A DNA stretch of 64,000 bases, taken from the NCBI RefSeq assembly GCF_018847375.1, contig NZ_CP072036.1, forward strand, positions 930,001-994,000. The letters run 5' to 3'. The stretch is from Akkermansia massiliensis (lineage in GTDB: Bacteria; Verrucomicrobiota; Verrucomicrobiia; Verrucomicrobiales; Akkermansiaceae). The position numbers and the translations under genes are program-made. Under the pieces are notes generated by a model. That model was not told where the DNA came from. It did no database searches and was given only the letters and a program-made list of their open reading frames with translations. Shown piece after piece: positions 47,866 through 56,722 of this stretch. Every line of letters begins with the position of its first letter. Within the stretch, counting starts at the first letter, position 1.

Positions 47866-48402
47866 TTACTTATTCCTTATTGCCATGTCTAATATTTTTA
47901 AGGCATTATCACATCCATCAGTAAAATAATTATCCTTATTTTGAAATAATATCCATTTCCTAACGATGCTGAGTTGATCTTTTGTATAGGAATGATATAT
48001 ATAATCTACTTCTTTTTGTACGTAGTCCCGTATTCTTTCTGAAAAACAAATTATAATAAGTTTATTCATCATCCATTCCTCAGTGTCTATCATATAATTA
48101 TTTGCTCCTGATATTTCCTCCATATAGGAATTCCTGATAATAGAAGGGAAAAAATATGAAAGGGCACAGGTCGATGAAAAATTGATAAACTCTGCATTGT
48201 GATACCATTGAATGGCAGGAACATCAATCCAACGTTTATTTAAAAATGGTTTGACACATTCTGTTGCTTCATCATCAGGATAATCCGGATTTCCAATGAG
48301 CTCCCGAATGTTGGTTGTCGGAAAAAAAGAATTTCCAAGAGGAAACTCTTTTTCCACTTCCTGAATCATATTATTCAGACTCTCATGGGAATAATAAGCC
48401 AT
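47866..48402 (-). CDS. DUF6714-like candidate immunity protein, copy 2
   Basis: The 178-residue acidic protein is a close paralogue of its upstream neighbour; both share PFLN(Q/K)RWIDVPAIQWY, YF(L/F)PSIIR and IYHSYTK(K/D)QL. The pattern of an N-terminal EKxFPL helix, an acidic loop and a central W-x-x-V resembles DUF6714 proteins, though this is from memory. It lies 2 bases after the first copy and is AT-rich compared with the flanking genome. Its position downstream of an RHS toxin gene suggests an immunity or orphan-immunity role. Confidence 0.65.
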   Translation of the reverse strand: MAYYSHESLNNMIQEVEKEFPLGNSFFPTTNIRELIGNPDYPDDEATECVKPFLNKRWIDVPAIQWYHNAEFINFSSTCALSYFFPSIIRNSYMEEISGANNYMIDTEEWMMNKLIIICFSERIRDYVQKEVDYIYHSYTKDQLSIVRKWILFQNKDNYFTDGCDNALKILDMAIRNK

Positions 48403-48404
48403 AT

Positions 48405-48947
48405 TTATATTAATTTTTTTGCTGCCCTATCTACCAAGTCAAGAGCATGAGTACAACCGGATTCATCGTTGTGCTTTCTATTTTCGAATAAAATCCAATT
48501 TCTGACTAAGTCAAGTTGTTTTTTTGTATACGAATGATAGATATCATTTGTAGTTTTTATCCGCCAATGCACTTCTTCTCCCCAAAAATTAATTCCAGTT
48601 AGTACATTCATCATCCATTCCCTCGTGTCACTCATGTACCTTTTTTCATTTGCTATTTCCTCAAGATAAGAAAGCCTTATGATTGACGGGAGAAAATAGG
48701 CAAGAGCACTACTTGCAGCAAAACTCACAAACTCGGCGTTATAGTACCATTGTATAGCAGGAACATCAATCCAGCGTTGGTTCAAAAACGGTTCGCCGCA
48801 TTCTCGCCCTTCATCATCCGGATGGTCGGGGTTTTCAATGAGATCGCGAATACTACTTGTTGGAAAAACAGGAGTTTCCAACGGAAATGCTTTTTCCACT
48901 TCGTGGATCATATTATTGAGAATCTCGGAAGGATAAATCATAGCCAT
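48405..48947 (-). CDS. DUF6714-like candidate immunity protein, copy 1
   Basis: The 180-residue protein is paired head-to-tail with the copy at 47866, and by eye about half the residues are identical over the full length. Differences concentrate in the central region (NVLTGINFWGEEVHWRIKT versus NKLIIICFSERIRDYVQKE), as expected if each copy neutralises a different toxin variant. No signal peptide or membrane helix is seen. The reading frame is intact. Confidence 0.65.
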   Translation of the reverse strand: MAMIYPSEILNNMIHEVEKAFPLETPVFPTSSIRDLIENPDHPDDEGRECGEPFLNQRWIDVPAIQWYYNAEFVSFAASSALAYFLPSIIRLSYLEEIANEKRYMSDTREWMMNVLTGINFWGEEVHWRIKTTNDIYHSYTKKQLDLVRNWILFENRKHNDESGCTHALDLVDRAAKKLI

Positions 48948-49258
48948 GTTAATTTACGCTTTTTCTTTATTCTCATGCAATAATAACTCTCCGATTCATG
49001 CTAGGGCCAGTTTCCTGCCCACAGTGCAGACTTCCTGCCTAACTATTGGATCCATATTTTGCAGGCAAATGTACTTAATATCATCATATCTCTGCCTAGG
49101 GGAAAATAAAAGAACAGGTCTAGCATTGATTGAATTAAACTTTAATCAAACATGTAACAAGCTTATGAACTGTATTCTATAAAGGCTGCTTCCATTCTAC
49201 TTTAAAGGATAGAAGATAGAAATTATATTTATGTTTAGTACTTAAAACATAATACTTG
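48948..49258 (-). other. AT-rich spacer inside the RHS immunity region
   Basis: About 310 AT-rich bases lie between the candidate immunity genes. I looked for an orphan toxin tip in all frames and saw no convincing coding frame. Confidence 0.45.
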
Positions 49259-49789
49259 TTACAGACCTCGAACCAAATCCTGCTTTTTCCGATCCACTTT
49301 TTCAAAATGCCATCGATATTCATCAAACCGAAAGCACTGTTCTTCATCAAACGATGTGACTGGTGGGCGATACGGTTGGAAAAACAAATACCATATCCAT
49401 TCATATTTTCCGTCTTCCCTTTCCTCTGGCCACAGAACAGGATAATACAGATAATCTTTATTATTCCATATATTCAAACCGATCTGCTTTCCCAGCAAAT
49501 GAAATAAAAATTTCACGCATAATAATTCTGGTCGAGAGAGTTTTCCTACGCCTTCTTCTTCAAAAGATTCTTTCGATTCAAATCCAAGGATACCTAAATC
49601 CGATTCACCGATATAACGCGACCAGAAAAATCCGGCCCCATCTGTCACGCCATCTGCAACAAACACCTGTTTAGCCTCTTCTTCCGTGACAATACTTATC
49701 ACTTTGCGTACATTCACACCCTCATTATTCCACACTATATCGCCTGTTCTAACTGGCAAGCCTTCGGGATAATAAATAGTTTTTTGCAT
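49259..49789 (-). CDS. Candidate cognate immunity protein of the RHS toxin
   Basis: The 176-residue protein starts 48 bases after the RHS stop on the same strand, the standard place for the cognate immunity gene. It is acidic and aromatic-rich (YEWIWYLFFQPYRPP), lacks a signal peptide, and is unrelated to the two DUF6714-like copies. The beginning (GLPVRTGDIVWNNEGVNVRK) is small-beta-barrel-like. I do not recognise a family. The immunity role is inferred from position alone. Confidence 0.62.
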   Translation of the reverse strand: MQKTIYYPEGLPVRTGDIVWNNEGVNVRKVISIVTEEEAKQVFVADGVTDGAGFFWSRYIGESDLGILGFESKESFEEEGVGKLSRPELLCVKFLFHLLGKQIGLNIWNNKDYLYYPVLWPEEREDGKYEWIWYLFFQPYRPPVTSFDEEQCFRFDEYRWHFEKVDRKKQDLVRGL

Positions 49790-49837
49790 AGAATTATTTT
49801 TGTTCTATATTATAAAGGGCCTCCGCCACCAGCGGGA

Positions 49838-52800
49838 TTAGGAGGGGGGAGGGCCATCCGGGGCACTTCCTTCTGGTGGAGTTTGTGTGTTTTCCAAAGT
49901 AACAGGACCATTCCAATTGCATATGCATGATGGAAATGGAGCCTGATTCATCGTCCATACTTTAACGTGACCTACAGTATCACACTTGTGAGCTCCTCTT
50001 TCTCTGGATCCTGGTTTGGCAATGTCATGCCGTTTCGATCCAGCCGGGGGCTTACAGGGTTTACAGCCTTTCCGGGTAGCGATGACAACAGCCGCAGCCG
50101 CAACTCTTGCAGCTCTTCGAGATATATTAGATGATGATGTAATGCCTCGAGTCGCTCTTGCTATATCCGCGAGATAAGAAGGAGAGTTGGTCATCGCAGC
50201 ATCCGGTGTTTTCACTGGGATACTCCCAGTATAATCGATAAACGTGAAAAGATTATTATAAACCATTCTATATAAATTGAAATTACCATCCTCTCCAATG
50301 GGCTCCCTATTCAACCATCTACCGTTTAAAATATTATAATATCTGTAATTATAATATACCAGACCTAATTCATCATCCGCATATTCACTGGAGAAACGGA
50401 AGGGATTATCCTTCGCCATATTGCCTTCCATCCTGAGAACATTGCCGTATGGGCCGTATTCATACAGGGCGCGGCATTCTCCCTGGGTATCAAATAGGCC
50501 TGTAGTATTTTTCAACAGATCATGCGTATAAAAAAGGTTTTCCACATAGGTACCCGTTTCGTCGAATGTGGTTATTGCCAGGATTCGTGTTGCCGTGGAC
50601 TCCATAGGATCCCATAGATAGGTTTTCCGAAGAACGGGTTGCACCGTTTCCGTTGCATTGGCTGCATCCAGTTCCGCAAGTTGGAGAAAACCACAGTAAA
50701 TAAACCGTTTCCGGGACACCAGCATTTCTCCTTCATAGACTGTTTTTTCCACTCTCCTGTTCAGGTAGTCGTAACGGCATTCCACCCGCTTGGCATCCTG
50801 CGTGAATCTGACCGCCTGATTCAAGGCGTTATACTTTACCTCCCACTCGCCTGTAGAGGTTTTTACCTTAATCTGGTTGCCGTCTTCGTCGTACTCCCGT
50901 ATCAAAGGACTTTCTTCTCCGCCGATAATGGAAGTGTATTGGTTGAGACTATTTGTCTCATAGACGATTGTAACTTCTCCCGTTTCTTCCTGTGAGGGTT
51001 CCCGATCACCGGAAATGTACTGGTTGAGATTATTTGACAAATAAACGGTGGGAGCCGCTTCCGCTCCTTCCTGTGAGGTCAACCGGTTACCGATATTGTC
51101 ATAGGAGTAGCTGTACGTTCCGCCCCGGTTCATCACGTCGGCAACCAGTTCGTCCCGGTCATTATACGTGTAAACATGAGTAAGATCGGGATTGGGAGTA
51201 TTAAAGTAATCCTTCTTTTCCAGGGGGCGCCCCAGTGCATCGTAAGTATAGTCGACTTTAGCTAAATAGTCGGTACTCCCCGGACGCTGGTAGGCTATTT
51301 TAGTCAGCAAGTCACGTTTTTCCTCCCGGGCATACCATCTCTTGAGGGCGTTGGGATAGGTGAGCGTTTCCAAAAGTCCATGAACTGCATGATAGCCGTA
51401 GGTAAACCGGTCGCCTGCATGCCTGAGGGAAACAGTGCCAAGGCGTTTGTACATATCATAATTCCAAATGGTTTGAAAAACAACATCATCTTTGTATTGC
51501 AAACTATAGCCAGGAAATCGTCCCAGACTGTCCCTTTGATAGTCAAGCCGGCTGGCCACCAGACCTGCCGTATTTTCCTGTACCGCTTCATTGTATTGGT
51601 TATAGGAAAACGTGCGCGTACCGTAATCATCCGTTACCTGTGTAAGGAGATTGAGATGGTTATATGTGTAGCCTATGGCCGGCGTGGCATCATTGTGAGT
51701 GACAGAGAGCAAATTTCCCGTCAACTCATCATAGCCGTAAGTCGTCATAAGATGAGTCCCCTGTTCATCAACCGTCCGGGCTTGTGATTTGGCCACCAGC
51801 CTGTTCCACCCGTCATAGGAATAGGTTTCCCCATGCCCGTCAGCATAGGTTTTTGCCGTCATGAGGCCGGAGCCTTCATCATAGCTCCACACGGTGGTAT
51901 CGCCATCCGTCCGTTCACGCGGATCACCTGCTATGGTTTCTTCCGGAGCCCGGAAAGTCTTGAGTTCTACCAACCTGTCCGCATCGTCGTAAGCAAAAAC
52001 AGAGGGCTGCGCTGCCGTACCATATTCAGCAGTCTTGCGTCCGCGCAAATCGTAAGCATAGCAAGCCGTTTTCCCCAGTGCGTCCGTGATGCAGGAGGGC
52101 AATGCCGTCACCGGATCATAGACAGTCGTAACCGTATTGCCGGCAGCGTCTGTTCTCCCGGTTTCGCGCCCGGCAAGATCAAACATGATCGTGGTTTCAT
52201 TGCCGCGCGTGTCCGTAAGGATTTCCTTTTTCCCCGTGGCCGTGTAGGAACGCGCCGCAGTCGTAGTCATGTTTGCGAAATCCTTTTTGGAGACTTCATA
52301 CCCATCAATGACAAGCACTTCTGCAATGACTATGGAATCAGGAACCTGTTTCCTGATTGTACGTTTGCCGGGAGCCGTATATTCCATCCATTCCGGAATT
52401 TCATTGCCTCTCGTATCCGAAGAGATGATCTTTTCAGCAACGACTGGAGACAGGAAAGAGACCAGTCTCGCCGTGCTTTTCGAGTAAGGCAGCCCGTAAC
52501 TATTGTAATTCACCACAGTCTTCACACGGTATATGCCGTCTTCCCTCCGTTCACAGGCATAGGAGTATTCTGTTATATGGGAGTTAGCCGGAGCAGGTTC
52601 TTCCGCCAACTTCCAGGTCTCTTTCACCACGTTGCCGAAGGAGTCATAGTCGTAGAGCATCGGAGCCATGCCGTCCGTCCCTTTCCGCAACAGCCTGTTC
52701 TTTGTATCAAAACTGTATCGTTCATGGATGAGGCCGCCGCTGGCATTGGCCCGGGAAAGACGGACTACGTTGCCCCAGCCATCCGTTACAGATTGTTCCA

Positions 52801-55522
52801 TAAGGACCGGTTCCCCGGCTTCCTGCGGTATAAGGGTGGAATGGAGAATCCCTTCTTCCGTGCATTCCGTTTGATAAAGCAAATGCCTCTGTCCCGTTCC
52901 GCTTTGTTCCAAAATGGTTCCATCCGCATGGCGGCGGGTGACAAGCGTGGCTCCTGCCGGCGTGGTAGCGGTTTTCGTCAATCCATTCTCACTATAGGCA
53001 TAGGCATGGTCTCTCCCAAGCACGTCCGTTTCACGAACAAGCTGCCCCAGCAGGTTGTATTCCCGCCCTTCACTGGTTGCCATGGGACCGACGTCCCGCC
53101 GTATCGCCAGGGCTCTGCCAAAAGCGTCCCGCGTGTAGCTGACAATGGTCTCCGGAGTAGTTTCCGTAGCCGAACGAATGGTTTCCACAAGCTGGCGGGC
53201 CGTGTTGTAGGCATACGTAGTCATCACTCCGTCTTCATCCTTTTCCCACAAGGGGCCGCAACACATCATTTCACGTTCCGTCACGCGTCCGTTGCCGCGC
53301 GTGCGCTTGATCCATCGCCTCTCCTTGTCATATTCGTAGTCCGCCGTATCTGTCAATGCCCAGGTTCCATCCATCAGAAAAGCGTATTTTTCTATCCGGG
53401 TGTTGGTGCCCTGTGCGGACACGTAAGTCAATTTGCGCTTGCTCTGCCCCGGCACAGCTTCTCCCCCAACCCGGGTTTCCGCCGTAATCCTGTACAGGGC
53501 GCCGTATTGACTGTCTGCTTCATACTCGTAAGAGGTCTGTACCCCATTGACGGCCTGCCGCATCTTCAACCGGCCCCTTGCATGGACATTGGAAGCTGAG
53601 GGCATCCATGTTTCCGTTATTTCCACTTGCTCTCCTTCCGCACCCAGGGCAGCCGTCCGCTTGGTCACACGGCGCACATCATTGGCTTCCTCATAGGTGT
53701 AGTGCGTGTCCCTTAACCGTACAGCTTTGATGGTAAGAACGACATATTGGTGGATGATATCCGGATCCGGACGGTCCGAGTACCGGTAATAGGTGTAGGT
53801 GCCTTTTCTTTCCCCTCCGGACCAGGGTTCCATGCGAACTGTTTCACGACCAAAAGCGTCGTAGGCCCACGTCTTGACACTCCCGTCGGGAGCAGTTTCC
53901 CGTGACAGTTTTCCTATGCTGTTATAATCGTAAGTGGTTTCCCGGGCATAATCAGTGCCGTAGGCTTCAATTCGGCTGGTGCAAAGGTTCCCCTTGGAGG
54001 TCTGTTCATAAGTTTCACACACGCGAGAAATGGGTGTTCCTGTTTCTCCGCGCTGAACGGTAGTGATCAATTTCCATGTGGTGGAAGTGACAGTCTGTTT
54101 TTCCCGCAGGGTGTAAATGGCGTCTTCTTCTTCACCCTGGGACATGCACCAGGCGCCTCCCGTTCCCTGCCAATAACGGGTGACATATGGGGAACGGCCT
54201 TCAGCCTGTTCCGTGACCGTGAGTTTGCTGGTTGCCGTATCTCCGGAAATGGAGAAAGTCTTAAACGGAGTACCCGTGACGGGATAAACGCCATTCGCTT
54301 TTTCCCCCACCTGCTCCGGCAGATAAAAGGCAATCACATAGCCGTCAGCCGTCACATGTTCAATGCTGGCAAGGCCATCCCACAGGTTCCATATCTGGCG
54401 GATGTTTCCGTCACTCCCCCGCACGATGTCCAGATATTGGGAAAAATCCTGCGCCGTATAGGAAGAACCAAGCTTGGAAACATACCCGGTAGCGTTCTTT
54501 AGGGAAGAGAGTGAAGCCCCTCCGTACAAAACGGAATTTCCCCTGTTATTGCTCACGCGCATTTCCGTAGAAAAAAGAGAAGCTGCATTGGCAGTACGGC
54601 TGCTCTCTTGGGCGTAAGTCATGGAAACGGAGCCACCCCGTTTCTTGGACCCGCCTATGGAGCCTGCACTGGCCGCGCCAGCATAGCAGTAATAATTGAC
54701 ATTGGTACCCCCATTCCTGATCTGAAAAGCCGTGTCCGCTCTCAAGCTGCCTCCGGGAGGCGGCTGGATACTGCTTGCCATCGGGTGCAGGTATTGAAGA
54801 GCGGCGGGCGTCCATAATTTGGAAGAAAAGTTGTAAGCTACAATTTCCAGCATGCCATAAGGCATTCCTTCCATCCCCCGGAAAGCTCCGAAATTGGTGC
54901 GCCACACCATGCTGGTTTTCCTGGTCTGAGTGGTTACGCGCTTACCGGCGGAAGAAATGCTGCCGTACAGGGAGGCGGAAGAAAACCTGCTGCGAGCTGT
55001 GGGAGGGGGTTCCGCTCCTCCCGTGTTATCCATGCATCCGTCTGAAGAGGAAGGATTGCCCACCGGCTCATCACCGTCTTCATCTCCCCCATTGTTGCCG
55101 TCCGGACATGGATTGCTGGAGCTGCTGTTGGGAGAACTGCTGCTCCCTCCGCTGCTGGAACCGCATGGATCGTCTTCGCCTTCGTCGTCATTGTCCACCG
55201 GTTCCGTTTGCGTATCCGGAGGGACATAGGAAGAGGAAGAACCAGTCTGATGGTCAGTGACGACCACGTTCATATCAAAGGTAAGCTTGGCAACATTCTT
55301 CTTATGGTCTTTGAGGGTAATGTTTTGATATTCCAAATGAGCCTCATGCTTCCCTCCCTCGATGTCAAATGAGGTTTCCTTCGGATCATAGGTACCGCCT
55401 CCTTCCGGCCCGCGCGGACCGAGGTTCATGATCTCCTTTTGATCCACCGTCAGCGTCGCCAAATCATCGGCGCCCATGGTGACAAAGCATTTGGCCGTTT
55501 CAGAAGGCCCCAGCGGGCGCAC
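49838..55522 (-). CDS. RHS-repeat polymorphic toxin protein
   Basis: The 1894-residue protein has a non-repeat N-terminus and a Ser/Gly/Asp/Pro-rich low-complexity linker with several cysteines (about residues 90-190). More than 1,300 residues of YD/RHS repeats follow (for example WAYDAFGRETV and YDLAGRETGR-like units). The conserved RHS core end is GLVYYNYRYYNILNGRWLNR followed by EPIGEDG, and the last ~128 residues are variable. That tip contains CKPCKPP, HKCDTVGHVKVW and SCICNW motifs and is the likely toxin. The frame is open only from GTG at 55522 plus about 40 upstream codons without ATG, and a 5' frameshift is suspected (see findings). Confidence 0.85.
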   Translation of the reverse strand: MRPLGPSETAKCFVTMGADDLATLTVDQKEIMNLGPRGPEGGGTYDPKETSFDIEGGKHEAHLEYQNITLKDHKKNVAKLTFDMNVVVTDHQTGSSSSYVPPDTQTEPVDNDDEGEDDPCGSSSGGSSSSPNSSSSNPCPDGNNGGDEDGDEPVGNPSSSDGCMDNTGGAEPPPTARSRFSSASLYGSISSAGKRVTTQTRKTSMVWRTNFGAFRGMEGMPYGMLEIVAYNFSSKLWTPAALQYLHPMASSIQPPPGGSLRADTAFQIRNGGTNVNYYCYAGAASAGSIGGSKKRGGSVSMTYAQESSRTANAASLFSTEMRVSNNRGNSVLYGGASLSSLKNATGYVSKLGSSYTAQDFSQYLDIVRGSDGNIRQIWNLWDGLASIEHVTADGYVIAFYLPEQVGEKANGVYPVTGTPFKTFSISGDTATSKLTVTEQAEGRSPYVTRYWQGTGGAWCMSQGEEEDAIYTLREKQTVTSTTWKLITTVQRGETGTPISRVCETYEQTSKGNLCTSRIEAYGTDYARETTYDYNSIGKLSRETAPDGSVKTWAYDAFGRETVRMEPWSGGERKGTYTYYRYSDRPDPDIIHQYVVLTIKAVRLRDTHYTYEEANDVRRVTKRTAALGAEGEQVEITETWMPSASNVHARGRLKMRQAVNGVQTSYEYEADSQYGALYRITAETRVGGEAVPGQSKRKLTYVSAQGTNTRIEKYAFLMDGTWALTDTADYEYDKERRWIKRTRGNGRVTEREMMCCGPLWEKDEDGVMTTYAYNTARQLVETIRSATETTPETIVSYTRDAFGRALAIRRDVGPMATSEGREYNLLGQLVRETDVLGRDHAYAYSENGLTKTATTPAGATLVTRRHADGTILEQSGTGQRHLLYQTECTEEGILHSTLIPQEAGEPVLMEQSVTDGWGNVVRLSRANASGGLIHERYSFDTKNRLLRKGTDGMAPMLYDYDSFGNVVKETWKLAEEPAPANSHITEYSYACERREDGIYRVKTVVNYNSYGLPYSKSTARLVSFLSPVVAEKIISSDTRGNEIPEWMEYTAPGKRTIRKQVPDSIVIAEVLVIDGYEVSKKDFANMTTTAARSYTATGKKEILTDTRGNETTIMFDLAGRETGRTDAAGNTVTTVYDPVTALPSCITDALGKTACYAYDLRGRKTAEYGTAAQPSVFAYDDADRLVELKTFRAPEETIAGDPRERTDGDTTVWSYDEGSGLMTAKTYADGHGETYSYDGWNRLVAKSQARTVDEQGTHLMTTYGYDELTGNLLSVTHNDATPAIGYTYNHLNLLTQVTDDYGTRTFSYNQYNEAVQENTAGLVASRLDYQRDSLGRFPGYSLQYKDDVVFQTIWNYDMYKRLGTVSLRHAGDRFTYGYHAVHGLLETLTYPNALKRWYAREEKRDLLTKIAYQRPGSTDYLAKVDYTYDALGRPLEKKDYFNTPNPDLTHVYTYNDRDELVADVMNRGGTYSYSYDNIGNRLTSQEGAEAAPTVYLSNNLNQYISGDREPSQEETGEVTIVYETNSLNQYTSIIGGEESPLIREYDEDGNQIKVKTSTGEWEVKYNALNQAVRFTQDAKRVECRYDYLNRRVEKTVYEGEMLVSRKRFIYCGFLQLAELDAANATETVQPVLRKTYLWDPMESTATRILAITTFDETGTYVENLFYTHDLLKNTTGLFDTQGECRALYEYGPYGNVLRMEGNMAKDNPFRFSSEYADDELGLVYYNYRYYNILNGRWLNREPIGEDGNFNLYRMVYNNLFTFIDYTGSIPVKTPDAAMTNSPSYLADIARATRGITSSSNISRRAARVAAAAVVIATRKGCKPCKPPAGSKRHDIAKPGSRERGAHKCDTVGHVKVWTMNQAPFPSCICNWNGPVTLENTQTPPEGSAPDGPPPS

Positions 55523-55653
55523 CTCAAATTCCCAATTCCAATTCCGGTCAAAAGCATCCGGAGCGCTTTCATCGATGGGCGTCGGTTTTCCTCCGCTGTC
55601 GGAACTGCGCGCTCCTGTAGGGAATTGATATCGTCGTTAAATTGTTCTTTCAT
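55523..55653 (-). pseudogene. Frameshifted 5' end of the RHS gene
   Basis: An ATG at 55653 opens MKEQFNDDINSLQ in one frame. After about 13 codons the sensible continuation (ARSSDSGGKPTPIDESAP, then DRNWNWEFE) is in the RHS frame. One extra G in the coding-strand CAGGAGCG (C-run at 55614-55615) would join the two as LQGARSSDSGG. The intact protein would then start at 55653 and add 44 residues to the RHS protein. Confidence 0.55.
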
Positions 55654-55667
55654 GGTTGAAATAGATT

Positions 55668-55692
55668 AATCATTGATTATCAATCATTGATT
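55668..55692. repeat. Direct repeat of AATCATTGATT upstream of the RHS gene
   Basis: Two identical 11-base copies (55668-55678 and 55682-55692) are separated by 3 bases, 15-40 bases upstream of the ATG at 55653. The unit is partly self-complementary (AATCA/TGATT). It could be an operator or part of the promoter. Confidence 0.55.
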
Positions 55693-55786
55693 GATTCCAA
55701 CACGGGAATGCCAGCAATAACTTTATCAATTCATTACCTATGCCAACTAATTTTTACTCTTCAACACGCCCAAAACGGAATAGACG

Positions 55787-56032
55787 CTATCCAGGGGCCA
55801 TAAGAATATCTGCCATTTCATTCACTCTGGCAGCCAAACTACTTCTTTCCCATGAGAAAGAGGGGATTTTCCCCACTACTGAGGAAGCTTCATTGAATAC
55901 CGGCTGACTTCCCATCGCCCGGAATAATGACCAATCCTCATTCCGGGCATAAACCGGTCCTTTCCCAGCAGAACACAGCACGGGAATCGCTTGAGACGAA
56001 AGGGAAGAATAACCTTCCCTCGATACATTTTT
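55787..56032 (-). pseudogene. C-terminal remnant of a GT4-like glycosyltransferase
   Basis: An open frame of about 80 codons with no ATG start reads SREGYSSLSSQAIPVLCSAG and later PSFSWERSSLAARVNEMADI. This resembles the end of GT4 enzymes (EG(Y/F)...PVLCS and the terminal FSWE helix). The upstream part would run into the phosphatase gene in another frame, so only a fragment is left. It may mark a recombination scar near the RHS locus. Confidence 0.4.
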
Positions 56033-56037
56033 ATCAT

Positions 56038-56538
56038 TCAGGAGAGCTGCTCCTTCAAGTTCTCTAAAAGGTTGGCGCAGCCGTCCTGGAGCAATTCCAC
56101 CACATGGTCAAAGCCTTCCTGCCCTCCATAGTAGGGATCCGGCACTTCCTCATCCAGAAAACGGGTGGTGAAAAAGCACATGGGAACAATCTTTCCTTCC
56201 CATTGCCCTCTTTTATCCAGCTGTTTCAAATCCCGCAGATTCTCCCGGTCCATTCCCACAACCAGGTCGAACTGCTCCAGATCATCCTTCCGCACGGGGC
56301 GTGATTTGACTCCCGGATTCTGATAACCGTATTTTTCCAGGGCCTGGACCATCCTGGCATCCGGAGGACAGCCGCGATGATAGCCGATCATGCCGGCGGA
56401 ATCGCTTTCAATCAGGCTTTCCAAACCTTGTTCCTTCACCATCTTCTTAAAAATGATTTCCGCCGCAGGAGAACGGCAGATGTTGCCCAGGCAGACAAAC
56501 AGGACTCGGTAGGGTTCGGAAGCATTCATGAAAGGCAT
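56038..56538 (-). CDS. Low-molecular-weight protein-tyrosine phosphatase
   Basis: The 166-residue enzyme has the active-site loop VCLGNICRSP (C16-x5-R22) and the general-acid loop DPYYGG near the C-terminus. In many bacteria such phosphatases act on tyrosine kinases that control polysaccharide export, but no kinase is in the window. The start may be the ATG at 56538 or 56529. A promoter TTGATC-17-TATCCT ends 12 bases before the first. Confidence 0.9.
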   Translation of the reverse strand: MPFMNASEPYRVLFVCLGNICRSPAAEIIFKKMVKEQGLESLIESDSAGMIGYHRGCPPDARMVQALEKYGYQNPGVKSRPVRKDDLEQFDLVVGMDRENLRDLKQLDKRGQWEGKIVPMCFFTTRFLDEEVPDPYYGGQEGFDHVVELLQDGCANLLENLKEQLS

Positions 56539-56550
56539 TTCTTTTCTTTC

Positions 56551-56579
56551 AGGATAGGCAAGACGTTTCCCCGGATCAA
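56551..56579 (-). promoter_or_regulatory. Promoter for the tyrosine phosphatase gene
   Basis: On the minus strand: TTGATC (56574-56579), a 17-base spacer and TATCCT (56551-56556), with 12 bases to the ATG at 56538. Confidence 0.55.
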
Positions 56580-56688
56580 GAGGGAAGAGTTTCCTGTACG
56601 GAAAACAGACACACGCCGGGACAACGCAGGGAGCAAAGCGCAGAACGCCGCCGTGCCGCCCCAAAATAAGATTCCCCTGTGTTTCGGC

Positions 56689-56717
56689 TTGCGTCAGAGG
56701 GTGTCTGGCTGTAGATT
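56689..56717 (+). promoter_or_regulatory. Leaderless promoter for guaBA
   Basis: TTGCGT (56689-56694), a 17-base spacer and TAGATT (56712-56717), with 5 bases to the guaB ATG at 56723. This leaves no room for a riboswitch or a Shine-Dalgarno. Confidence 0.65.
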
Positions 56718-56722
56718 ATCGC

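Noticed and set aside
49177..49404. Small 75-codon minus-strand frame as an orphan toxin tip
   Set aside because: It overlaps the candidate immunity gene in another frame, and its composition follows from that AT-rich sequence.
56640..56722. Purine or guanine-responsive riboswitch before guaBA
   Set aside because: The -10 box lies 5 bases before the ATG, so the mRNA has no leader to fold.
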